From Pseudoips prasinana (lineage: Eukaryota > Arthropoda > Insecta > Lepidoptera > Nolidae): a stretch of 64,000 nucleotides of DNA. Each line of letters begins with the position of its first letter. Positions within the stretch are counted from its first letter, which is position 1. The notes beneath the pieces were generated by a model that was not told the DNA's origin, did no database searches, and saw only the letters and a list, made by a program, of their open reading frames with translations. The stretch is from contig OX621252.1 of NCBI GenBank assembly GCA_951640165.1, positions 33,377,934-33,441,933 of the forward strand. The letters are read 5' to 3'. Positions 42,663 to 53,148 of the stretch are shown here, one piece after another. The position numbers were made by a program, and so were the translations under genes.

Positions 42663-44024
42663 CAGGTACTGAACACTTCAAATTTATACAACCCATTCGT
42701 TCGATATTTCTTAACGCATTTAAGTCGCTTTAACGCCATCTTACCGAAACCTACACGGCTAACAACGGCTGGAATGCCAATACTTAGATCGGACAATTCC
42801 AACAAATGGCGCTTTTTTAAATTATTCATTTTTGAATATTTTTATTAAATCATAGTTTTTTTATTATTAACTATGATTTCTTATTACTTTTAGCATTTTA
42901 AACATGCTATACTGAAAACAATGTTTCAGAAATCTTTAAAATGAATTGTATAAATTTTAAGTGCGGGTGGGAATCGAGCCCACGACCACGGGGATCCGGC
43001 CCATGTGCGTTAACCGCTCCGCCACCGCACCAGGTACTGAACACTTCAAATTTATACAACCCATTCGTTCGATATTTCTTAACGCATTTAAGTCGCTTTA
43101 ACGCCATCTTACCGAAACCTACACGGCTAACAACGGCTGGAATGCCAATACTTAGATCGGACAATTCCAACAGATGGCGCTTTTTTAAATTATTCATTTT
43201 TGAATATTTTTATTAAATCATAGTTTTTTTATTATTAACTATGATTTCTTATTACTTTTAGCATTTTAAACATGCTATACTGAAAACAATGTTTCAGAAA
43301 TCTTTAAAATGAATTGTATAAATTTTTAAGTGCGGTTGGGAATCGAACCCACGACCACGGGGATCCGGCCCATGTGCGTTAACCGCTCCGCCACCGCACC
43401 AGGTACTGAACACTTCAAATTTATACAACCCATTCGTTCGATATTTCTTAACGCATTTAAGTCGCTTTAACGCCATCTTACCGAAACCTACACGGCTAAC
43501 AACGGCTGGAATGCCAATACTTAGATCGGACAATTCCAACAGATGGCGCTTTTTTAAATTATTCATTTTTGAATATTTTTATTAAATCATAGTTTTTTTA
43601 TTATTAACTATGATTTCTTATTACTTTTAGCATTTTAAACATGCTATACTGAAAACAATGTTTCAGAAATCTTTAAAATGAATTATATAAATTTTTAAGT
43701 GCGGGTGGGAATCGAACCCACGACCACGGGGATCCGGCCCATGTGCGTTAACCGCTCCGCCACCGCACCAGGTACTGAACACTTCAAATTTATACAACCC
43801 ATTCGTTCGATATTTCTTAACGCATTTAAGTCGCTTTAACGCCATCTTACCGAAACCTACACGGCTAACAACGGCTGGAATGCCAATACTTAGATCGGAC
43901 AATTCCAACAGATGGCGCTTTTTTAAATTATTCATTTTTGAATATTTTTATTAAATCATAGTTTTTTTATTATTAACTATGATTTCTTATTACTTTTAGC
44001 ATTTTAAACATGCTATACTGAAAA

Positions 44025-44072
44025 AATGTTTCAGAAATCTTTAAAATTCATTTTAAAGATTTCTGAAACATT
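44025..44072. repeat. Palindromic junction between the two arms of the array
   Basis: A 23-bp arm (44025-44047, starts AATGTTTCAGAAATC) is separated by TC from its exact complement (44050-44072). Just to the right, the first plus unit has lost about 90 bp (the two-hairpin linker) and resumes at TAATTTAAATAAGCGCC. Confidence 0.9.
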
Positions 44073-44617
44073 GTTTTAAAAAAATAATAATTTAAATAAG
44101 CGCCATCTGTTGGAATTGTCCGATCTAAGTATTGGCATTCCAGCCGTTGTTAGCCGTGTAGGTTTCGGTAAGATGGCGTTAAAGCGACTTAAATGCGTTA
44201 AGAAATATCGAACGAATGGGTTGTATAAATTTGAAGTGTTCAGTACCTGGTGCGGTGGCGGAGCGGTTAACGCACATGGGCCGGATCCCCGTGGTCGTGG
44301 GTTCGATTCCCACCCGCACTTAAAATTTATACAATTCATTTTAAAGATTTCTGAAACATTGTTTTCAGTATAGCATGTTTAAAATGCTAAAAGTAATAAG
44401 AAATCATAGTTAATAATAAAAAAACTATGATTTAATAAAAATATTCAAAAATGAATAATTTAAAAAAGCGCCATCTGTTGGAATTGTCCGATCTAAGTAT
44501 TGGCATTCCAGCCGTTGTTAGCCGTGTAGGTTTCGGTAAGATGGCGTTAAAGCGACTTAAATGCGTTAAGAAATATCGAACGAATGGGTTGTATAAATTT
44601 GAAGTGTTCAGTACCTG

Positions 44618-44688
44618 GTGCGGTGGCGGAGCGGTTAACGCACATGGGCCGGATCCCCGTGGTCGTGGGTTCGATTCCCACCCGCACT
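44618..44688 (+). ncRNA. tRNA-like domain of the array units (plus set)
   Basis: Plus copies start at about 44250, 44618, 44986, 45354, 45721, 46089, 46457, 46825, 47194, 47561, 47929 and 48297. Acceptor GTGCGG pairs with CCGCAC; A box TGGCGGAGCGGTTAACG; T arm GTGGGTTCGATTCCCAC has a perfect 5-bp stem and B box GGTTCGATTCC. The middle can form a stem ATGGG/CCCGT with loop CCGGATC, whose anticodon position reads GGA but lacks U33, so it is unlikely to decode. TTTT 19 bases downstream (44707-44710) could end Pol III transcription, giving an RNA of about 90-100 nt. The last unit (48297) has CCGCAG, breaking the acceptor. Confidence 0.7.
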
Positions 44689-47600
44689 TAAAATTTATAC
44701 AATTCATTTTAAAGATTTCTGAAACATTGTTTTCAGTATAGCATGTTTAAAATGCTAAAAGTAATAAGAAATCATAGTTAATAATAAAAAAACTATGATT
44801 TAATAAAAATATTCAAAAATGAATAATTTAAAAAAGCGCCATCTGTTGGAATTGTCCGATCTAAGTATTGGCATTCCAGCCGTTGTTAGCCGTGTAGGTT
44901 TCGGTAAGATGGCGTTAAAGCGACTTAAATGCGTTAAGAAATATCGAACGAATGGGTTGTATAAATTTGAAGTGTTCAGTACCTGGTGCGGTGGCGGAGC
45001 GGTTAACGCACATGGGCCGGATCCCCGTGGTCGTGGGTTCGATTCCCACCCGCACTTAAAATTTATACAATTCATTTTAAAGATTTCTGAAACATTGTTT
45101 TCAGTATAGCATGTTTAAAATGCTAAAAGTAATAAGAAATCATAGTTAATAATAAAAAAACTATGATTTAATAAAAATATTCAAAAATGAATAATTTAAA
45201 AAAGCGCCATCTGTTGGAATTGTCCGATCTAAGTATTGGCATTCCAGCCGTTGTTAGCCGTGTAGGTTTCGGTAAGATGGCGTTAAAGCGACTTAAATGC
45301 GTTAAGAAATATCGAACGAATGGGTTGTATAAATTTGAAGTGTTCAGTACCTGGTGCGGTGGCGGAGCGGTTAACGCACATGGGCCGGATCCCCGTGGTC
45401 GTGGGTTCGATTCCCACCCGCACTTAAAATTTATACAATTCATTTTAAAGATTTCTGAAACATTGTTTTCAGTATAGCATGTTTAAAATGCTAAAAGTAA
45501 TAAGAAATCATAGTTAATAATAAAAAAACTATGATTTAATAAAATATTCAAAAATGAATAATTTAAAAAAGCGCCATCTGTTGGAATTGTCCGATCTAAG
45601 TATTGGCATTCCAGCCGTTGTTAGCCGTGTAGGTTTCGGTAAGATGGCGTTAAAGCGACTTAAATGCGTTAAGAAATATCGAACGAATGGGTTGTATAAA
45701 TTTGAAGTGTTCAGTACCTGGTGCGGTGGCGGAGCGGTTAACGCACATGGGCCGGATCCCCGTGGTCGTGGGTTCGATTCCCACCCGCACTTAAAATTTA
45801 TACAATTCATTTTAAAGATTTCTGAAACATTGTTTTCAGTATAGCATGTTTAAAATGCTAAAAGTAATAAGAAATCATAGTTAATAATAAAAAAACTATG
45901 ATTTAATAAAAATATTCAAAAATGAATAATTTAAAAAAGCGCCATCTGTTGGAATTGTCCGATCTAAGTATTGGCATTCCAGCCGTTGTTAGCCGTGTAG
46001 GTTTCGGTAAGATGGCGTTAAAGCGACTTAAATGCGTTAAGAAATATCGAACGAATGGGTTGTATAAATTTGAAGTGTTCAGTACCTGGTGCGGTGGCGG
46101 AGCGGTTAACGCACATGGGCCGGATCCCCGTGGTCGTGGGTTCGATTCCCACCCGCACTTAAAATTTATACAATTCATTTTAAAGATTTCTGAAACATTG
46201 TTTTCAGTATAGCATGTTTAAAATGCTAAAAGTAATAAGAAATCATAGTTAATAATAAAAAAACTATGATTTAATAAAAATATTCAAAAATGAATAATTT
46301 AAAAAAGCGCCATCTGTTGGAATTGTCCGATCTAAGTATTGGCATTCCAGCCGTTGTTAGCCGTGTAGGTTTCGGTAAGATGGCGTTAAAGCGACTTAAA
46401 TGCGTTAAGAAATATCGAACGAATGGGTTGTATAAATTTGAAGTGTTCAGTACCTGGTGCGGTGGCGGAGCGGTTAACGCACATGGGCCGGATCCCCGTG
46501 GTCGTGGGTTCGATTCCCACCCGCACTTAAAAATTTATACAATTCATTTTAAAGATTTCTGAAACATTGTTTTCAGTATAGCATGTTTAAAATGCTAAAA
46601 GTAATAAGAAATCATAGTTAATAATAAAAAACTATGATTTAATAAAAATATTCAAAAATGAATAATTTAAAAAAGCGCCATCTGTTGGAATTGTCCGATC
46701 TAAGTATTGGCATTCCAGCCGTTGTTAGCCGTGTAGGTTTCGGTAAGATGGCGTTAAAGCGACTTAAATGCGTTAAGAAATATCGAACGAATGGGTTGTA
46801 TAAATTTGAAGTGTTCAGTACCTGGTGCGGTGGCGGAGCGGTTAACGCACATGGGCCGGATCCCCGTGGTCGTGGGTTCGATTCCCACCCGCACTTAAAA
46901 TTTATACAATTCATTTTAAAGATTTCTGAAACATTGTTTTCAGTATAGCATGTTTAAAATGCTAAAAGTAATAAGAAATCATAGTTAATAATAAAAAAAA
47001 CTATGATTTAATAAAAATATTCAAAAATGAATAATTTAAAAAAGCGCCATCTGTTGGAATTGTCCGATCTAAGTATTGGCATTCCAGCCGTTGTTAGCCG
47101 TGTAGGTTTCGGTAAGATGGCGTTAAAGCGACTTAAATGCGTTAAGAAATATCGAACGAATGGGTTGTATAAATTTGAAGTGTTCAGTACCTGGTGCGGT
47201 GGCGGAGCGGTTAACGCACATGGGCCGGATCCCCGTGGTCGTGGGTTCGATTCCCACCCGCACTTAAAATTTATACAATTCATTTTAAAGATTTCTGAAA
47301 CATTGTTTTCAGTATAGCATGTTTAAAATGCTAAAAGTAATAAGAAATCATAGTTAATAATAAAAAAACTATGATTTAATAAAATATTCAAAAATGAATA
47401 ATTTAAAAAAGCGCCATCTGTTGGAATTGTCCGATCTAAGTATTGGCATTCCAGCCGTTGTTAGCCGTGTAGGTTTCGGTAAGATGGCGTTAAAGCGACT
47501 TAAATGCGTTAAGAAATATCGAACGAATGGGTTGTATAAATTTGAAGTGTTCAGTACCTGGTGCGGTGGCGGAGCGGTTAACGCACATGGGCCGGATCCC

Positions 47601-48496
47601 CGTGGTCGTGGGTTCGATTCCCACCCGCACTTAAAATTTATACAATTCATTTTAAAGATTTCTGAAACATTGTTTTCAGTATAGCATGTTTAAAATGCTA
47701 AAAGTAATAAGAAATCATAGTTAATAATAAAAAAACTATGATTTAATAAAAATATTCAAAAATGAATAATTTAAAAAAGCGCCATCTGTTGGAATTGTCC
47801 GATCTAAGTATTGGCATTCCAGCCGTTGTTAGCCGTGTAGGTTTCGGTAAGATGGCGTTAAAGCGACTTAAATGCGTTAAGAAATATCGAACGAATGGGT
47901 TGTATAAATTTGAAGTGTTCAGAACCTGGTGCGGTGGCGGAGCGGTTAACGCACATGGGCCGGATCCCCGTGGTCGTGGGTTCGATTCCCACCCGCACTT
48001 AAAATTTATACAATTCATTTTAAAGATTTCTGAAACATTGTTTTCAGTATAGCATGTTTAAAATGCTAAAAGTAATAAGAAATAATAGTTAATAATAAAA
48101 AAACTATGATTTAATAAAAATATTCAAAAATGAATAATTTAAAAAAGCGCCATCTGTTGGAATTGTCCGATCTAAGTATTGGCATTCCAGCCGTTGTTAG
48201 CCGTGTAGGTTTCGGTAAGATGGCGTTAAAGCGACTTAAATGCGTTAAGAAATATCGAACGAATGGGTTGTATAAATTTGAAGTGTTCAGTACCTGGTGC
48301 GGTGGCGGAGCGGTTAACGCACATGGGCCGGATCCCCGTGGTCGTGGGTTCGATTCCCACCCGCAGTTAAAATTTATACAATTCATTTTAAAGATTTCTG
48401 AAACATTGTTTTCAGTATAGCATGTTTAAAATGCTAAAAGTAATAAGAAATCATAGTTAATAATAAAAAAACTATGATTTAATAAAAATATTCAAA

Positions 48497-48845
48497 TAGT
48501 GGTAGCGTGTTTCACCCGCAGAGAACGAGGTCCTGGGTTCAAATCCCGGGTCGGGCCAGAAAAGTGATTTTGGGACTTTTCTGTATAAATAAAAATTTCT
48601 CAATACTAGCCCGAAGTCTGGGAGTTGGCGGTATTATATCCCCGTGCCTCGGAGAGCACGTAAAGCCGTCGGTCCTGTACCTGACCTCTATCCGGTCGTG
48701 TCGCTAGGCGTCCCATCGGATCATGAGAGTGATGGAATAGAAAGTGCTCTTGTGTTTGCGCACACACTCTTGAGAATAATTGGCTAATCTCTGTTGAGAC
48801 TGGCCGCCGTGGTCGAAATTCGGCTAGGAGGACATTAGTATAATT
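48497..48845 (+). mobile_element. SINE family E, remainder right of the array
   Basis: Second TAGTGGTAGCGT, then GTTTCACCCGCAGAGAACG, GGTTCAAATCCCGGGTCG (B box), GGGAGTTGGCGGTATTATAT and GGTCGAAATTCGGCTAGGAG. Joined to 42527-42553 it makes an uninterrupted family E copy. Confidence 0.85.
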
Positions 48846-49204
48846 GTATCAGAATTATTATATTGCAACATTAATCACTTAACTACATACAATCGCAAAG
48901 GAACCCAAACTAATCAAATGTTTTATTGAAATAAAACTCCGCTTGTAGGCCAAACAATCGCGTCCTATAAATCACCTCCATAATACTCCAGTGGAATTAT
49001 ACTTACATAAAGCATAAAAAATGTGTGGAGCGGTCATCGCGAGATAGTCGCCTAGCTACATCAATCAACCTTAGTGCCCGTACAGTGTTGCCACATCTCG
49101 GGATTCGGGCCGGCATTTTCCTCATGATAGGTATCCTAAAATACTTTTTCGTTTTATTAGTATAGTCTTATAATTTGTTTGCGTTTTACTAAATGACTAT
49201 GGTT
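48846..49204. other. AT-rich stretch, nothing recognised
   Basis: No supported feature. Confidence 0.4.
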
Positions 49205-49455
49205 AAAATAAAATAATAATAATTATTATTATTTGTAATCAGGCAGGCAGTTGAAACAACTGATAATTGCCTGTATCTAGTACATTGAGTTAGCTTGTAT
49301 TTTTTGTTGTTATTATGTGCTTGTCTAGTCTGTTCTTAAATATGTTGGTGTTTGGTACTGACACTACACCTTGTGGTAGTTTGTTCCATTCTTTAACAAC
49401 TCTGTTCGAAAGGAAATTCTTGTTGGGTATATTGTGTGAGAAGCGGGTCTGAAGT
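49205..49455 (-). pseudogene. CR1-like LINE 3' end
   Basis: The minus strand encodes NFLSNRVVKEWNKLPQGVVS and VPNTNIFKNRLDKH, a typical CR1-clade C-terminus, then a stop and a 3' tail with AATAATAATAATTATTATT. Only the last ~50 codons remain. Confidence 0.75.
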
Positions 49456-49456
49456 T

Positions 49457-49535
49457 TAAATATTCACGTAAACTTTAAAAAAGCGCTTGTAAATAGGCAG
49501 AACGTGTTTGTAGTAATATAGTTAAGTAGGTACAT
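49457..49535 (+). repeat. Interspersed repeat R
   Basis: TTCACGTAAACTTTAAAAAAG and GTGTTTGTAGTAATATAG as at 36225 and 20220. Confidence 0.55.
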
Positions 49536-49543
49536 CATCAATA

Positions 49544-49797
49544 ATAATAATAATATCTAGGGACAATGTTACACAGATCATCCTAGCCCCAAACTAAACA
49601 AAGCTTGTACTTTGGGTACCAGGCGACGATATACATACTTATATAGATAGATAAATACTTAAATACATAGAAAACATCCATGACTGAGAAACAAATATTC
49701 GTGCTCATCACACAAATATTTGCACTTACCGGGATTCGAACCCAGGACCACCAGCTTCGTAGGCAGGAGCACTACCAACTAGGCTACGGTGACCGTC
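49544..49797 (-). mobile_element. SINE family B (antisense)
   Basis: AATAATAATAATATCTAGGG, CCTAGCCCCAAACTAAACAA, GGGATTCGAACCCAGGACC, CTACCAACTAGGCTACGG in minus orientation. Confidence 0.85.
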
Positions 49798-49815
49798 CTA
49801 TACATAATTATTGAT

Positions 49816-49922
49816 CTTGTGCTGGAAATCGCTGGATGCGGATAGCGCAAGACCGGCAATTGTGGAGATCTTTGGGGGAGGCCTTGGTCCAACAGTCTTA
49901 CGGCTGATATGATGATGATGAT
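49816..49922 (+). pseudogene. RTE/BovB-like LINE 3' end
   Basis: TGCTGGAAATCGCTGGATGC, GGGGGAGGCCTTGGTCCAAC and CGGCTGATATGATGATGATG. Confidence 0.75.
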
Positions 49923-50398
49923 GACATAATTATTTCTAGTTACATATATATATTTAGTTCTGAGCATGCATTAACCCACACAATAATATATCACAATGAT
50001 AGATAAAAATACCAGACGAAAACCCACGGAGTACACAAAAGTTTATTTTTGACTGGCTTCTTTGGGCGTCTACTTAAATAGCTTGTGACGGCTTCAGGTT
50101 AAGTAGTGTAGGATCCTCGTGTGGGCCGAGGTGAGGATCACATTAGCCCGCTACTTGGCAAATGTTTATACTTGATAAATGAATGAATTGTTATGTATTA
50201 TTAAAAATCTTACCCTATACCTATTAAGAATTATTGTTACACGTTATAAATTTAAATATCCAAAAACTTTCAATAAATTCATTAATTAATTAGCATGTCA
50301 TGTAATAATTGCACCTATGATTACCTGTATAATAAAGTATTGAATCTTGTCAAAATTTGTGTCTAAAGGACAGAAAATGCTGTAAAAATATATATTAT
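49923..50398. other. Mostly AT-rich, nothing recognised
   Basis: A moderate-GC patch at 50085-50160 (CCGAGGTGAGGATCACATTA) may be LINE 3' UTR; not assigned. Confidence 0.35.
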
Positions 50399-50585
50399 AC
50401 TAGCTGTGACCCGCGATTTTACCCGCGTTAAACTTTATAAACTATAGCCTATGTGTTAATTCAGGGTGTCAGCTAACTCCATACCTAATTTTAGTAAAAT
50501 CGCTCCAGCTGTTTAGTCGTGAAGAAGTAACAAACATACACACTCACACACTCACAAACTTTCGCCTTTATAATATTAGTGTGAT
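50399..50585 (-). mobile_element. Helitron-like repeat, full-length short form
   Basis: ACTAGCTGTGACCCGCGATT at the left (CTAGT end read on minus), CTATAGCCTATGTGTTAATT, and CTTTCGCCTTTATAATATTA at the right. Confidence 0.7.
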
Positions 50586-50794
50586 TACCACCTATTATAG
50601 CCTGACTCTCCTGTTTGTCTAGTGGTCAGTGACATAAAATGAACCACCGAAATGTCTGTACGCTCATAACTTCCAAACGACTGCACCAAATTGTATAAAT
50701 CTTTATTTTATATGTTCGTTATTATCAGGAGGTTTGTAAGGAAATAAGCCTTTTCTACTAAGTAAATTATTATTCAGTACTTTTCTTCAAGTAC

Positions 50795-50840
50795 AAGTGA
50801 TGTTTGTACCCAAGTGCTGGATGAATTTCATTATTTCATA
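50795..50840 (+). repeat. LINE 3' tail
   Basis: TGTTTGTACCCAAGTGCTGG and ATGAATTTCATTATTTCAT, as at 15245-15345. Confidence 0.4.
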
Positions 50841-51038
50841 AGAGCGAAACAAATATAGAGAACGTGTCGACTTAAACGTGCTAGACGCTCTGGCGCGAGT
50901 AGCATATTATATAATAAAAGTAGCATATATTTTGTTATATGTACTCGCCTAACGTCGACAAATAACATTATTTATTTTACAGAAACTTGCGTTATCGTAG
51001 TTTGTAAGTACAGTTCATTTTTTCATCTGGCAACCCAG

Positions 51039-51079
51039 CACCCGCCGCCCTCAATAACGCCCCCAGAAACCCTCAGAAG
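51039..51079 (+). CDS. Candidate GC-rich micro-exon (very tentative)
   Basis: Acceptor TTCATCTGGCAACCCAG precedes 41 bp of CACCCGCCGCCCTC-type sequence and donor AGAAG|GTAAGG. Alternatively the exon starts at 50983 after TTTATTTTACAG, with one open frame through to the donor. No protein family can be inferred; the case rests on paired splice signals and local GC. Confidence 0.25.
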
Positions 51080-51384
51080 GTAAGGATTTTATTTTACGAA
51101 ATATATTTATTTTACGGTTCCTTATGAAATATTCGGTTTTGTTAGAATTATTCCCGTTATCATATGATGTGAAGTAATTTTTGTAGTTTTATCAAATTAG
51201 GATATTAAGATCAATAATAGGGAAATTAATTTCTTAATTAGTGTTTCGCGGGAAACTTTTTAACATGCAATTTATGGACACAAAGTACACCCGTACAGAC
51301 CTACAGTCATCGTACTTAATTGAAATATTTAATGTTTTAATAATTGGGTACGTTTCTGCTTTAAGAATTAAAAGAACGCTTGAA

Positions 51385-51805
51385 ACATATTTGTTCCGGC
51401 TAAATCACTATAGGCCTTATCAGGCGGCTCAAGGTCACCCAAAGAGCAATGGAAAGGGCTATGCTTGGAGTTTCCCTGCGAGATCGAATCAGAAATGCTG
51501 AGATCCGCAGGCCAACCAACCAAAGTAGCCGACATAGCCCAAAGAATTACCAAACTAAAGTGGCAGTGGGCAGGGCACATAGCTCGTAGAACTGACGGCC
51601 GATGGGGCAGAAAGGTTCTTCAGTGGCGACCACGAACGGGAAGACGCAGCGTGGGCAGGCCTTCTACACGGTGGATCGACGATCTTGTGCGGGTCGCGGG
51701 AAGCCGCTGGATGCGGGCAGCGCAGGGCCGGCTATTGTGGAGATCCTTGGGGGAGGCCTTTGTCCAGCAGTGGACGTCTTTCGGCTGATATTATGATGAT
51801 GATGA
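51385..51805 (+). pseudogene. RTE/BovB-like LINE 3' fragment
   Basis: AMERAMLGVSLRDRIRNAE, a frame break near 51500, then KLKWQWAGHIARRTDGRWGR, LQWRPRTGRRSVGRPSTRW and RLLWRSLGEAFVQQWTSFG with stop, then TTATGATGATGATG. This is the intact extreme C-terminus of the family and serves as reference for the other pieces. Confidence 0.85.
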
Positions 51806-52637
51806 AATCACCTATGTTAACCCCATTAGGATTCCTTATTTTATGCCCACTACTTATGTATGTTACACCTTGTCTTGGGGTCCGAATTGCGGGCCGTCAA
51901 TTTGAGCGAATTTCGCTAGCACGTTTTAGGCCCGGCGGTGATTGGTTAAGTTGTGTGTAACAGCCGAAATATGTCGTTACAGTCCAGAGATACGGGAGCC
52001 GCGATTGTAACTTTTTTGAAATCATTTTCTGTAGTAAATTATTACCGTCCATTTACAATTATGATTAAAAGTAATTACTTGTATAGTCAGTGACACCTAT
52101 GAAAGTTTAGAAATGTCTATAAATATTTCCACGCACACAAACACTCATAGAGGTATATTTAAGCTAAAAAATAAAATAAACACATAAATTTAAGTTACCT
52201 AACCAAACTTAAACGTAATATATTTATACTGTTCGCAAATAAAATTCAAGATTCACATTTGGGCCACAACTAAACATCGCGCCGACCTCTACATCAGCTA
52301 TAAATTTTATTACATCTACTTATTTGGCGAATTTTCATCGTTCCAAGATTTGGATGGACCTTCAGTTCGCAAACTCTGCAGAAATTTTTGGTTTTATTTT
52401 TGATCATTTTAAGATATATTCATGTCGGGTATTGTACACGCAGCAGCACGTGAGCCGAGCGCCCGAGTTTAACAACTTGCGCTGAAACTGTAACTAGGTT
52501 ATCGTTAAACCCGTTTGAGGGAAATATATATATAGGCGCGCAACGATTTAAGTATACATTGAAAGTGTATAGAAGCGCTTTGAATAAGGAATATTACTAC
52601 AATTTTTTACTGCTATAATTTTATAGAGATAAATGTT

Positions 52638-52684
52638 GTGATTACATACTCCTTGCCATCTCTAGCCAAGGAGTATGTAATCAC
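52638..52684. repeat. Perfect 18-bp stem hairpin
   Basis: GTGATTACATACTCCTTG and its exact complement CAAGGAGTATGTAATCAC are separated by 11 bases. Confidence 0.85.
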
Positions 52685-53078
52685 TAGGTATACATTGGCT
52701 AAAGATGCCACAAAGTGCGAGAGTGAATAAATATATTGAATTAATACACTGACCTCTTCTTATCTTCTGCTTAAATTCTGTCCCTGAATATTATTTTAAA
52801 AGAGGTGTTGTATAGCAGTTGTATAGCACCTAGGCATGCGATCAGTTTATAGATGGGTGACTGTCAAAGTGCTTAAATTTTCTGCATATCCGTGTTTCGT
52901 AGGCACGTTAAGGAGTCAATCGCAGTTGTTGTTGATAGACATCAGTTGTTAAACCATCTCGAAAATCCCGCCCAAAAATCTCTTTTAGGGCGGCTTGTAC
53001 AACTATGACACCACAGTAGGTAACCACTGCTGAAGAAGAAGTAAAAAAAATATTTTACAACACTAATCAGAAGTTTAA

Positions 53079-53148
53079 TGTGTCGAAAAGTCACTGAACT
53101 GGTACATTATGAACTAATTTTAGTTCTAATGCATCAGTTCAGTGACTT
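53079..53148. repeat. Short foldback (arms about 30 bp)
   Basis: AAAAGTCACTGAACTGGTAC at the left pairs with the segment ending CAGTTCAGTGACTTTT; the inner arms (GAACTAATTT/AGTTC) continue with mismatches. No clear target duplication. Confidence 0.6.

Larger units (their letters stand above)
42554..48496. repeat. Inverted tandem array of sixteen ~368-bp tRNA-like units
   Basis: Four units in minus orientation (42554-44048) and twelve in plus orientation (44049-48496), spaced 367-369 bp, differ by only a few bases. A unit runs GCGCCATCTGTTGGAATTG, GTAAGATGGCGTTAAAGCG, the tRNA-like domain, TTTAAAGATTTCTGAAACA, then two small hairpins (AGCATGTTTAAAATGCT; AATCATAGTT...AACTATGATT). Exact 12-bp copies of TAGTGGTAGCGT flank the block (42542-42553, 48497-48508). 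The ~90-codon frames open on both strands of each unit are by-products of the repeat, not proteins. Confidence 0.95.

Noticed and set aside
42494..48420. About 30 nearly identical 87-111-codon ORFs on both strands
   Set aside because: They are the same 368-bp repeat read in both directions across the tRNA-like domain. Both strands are open by chance and the translation (for example HGPDPRGRGFDSHP) is that of tRNA-derived sequence.
42554..48496. CRISPR-like or bacterial repeat array
   Set aside because: Units are contiguous with no spacers, 368 bp long, in a eukaryotic context with SINEs and introns.
12621..49797. SINE heads as functional tRNA genes
   Set aside because: A and B boxes are present but acceptor stems do not pair and the sequence runs directly into SINE bodies with ATT tails.
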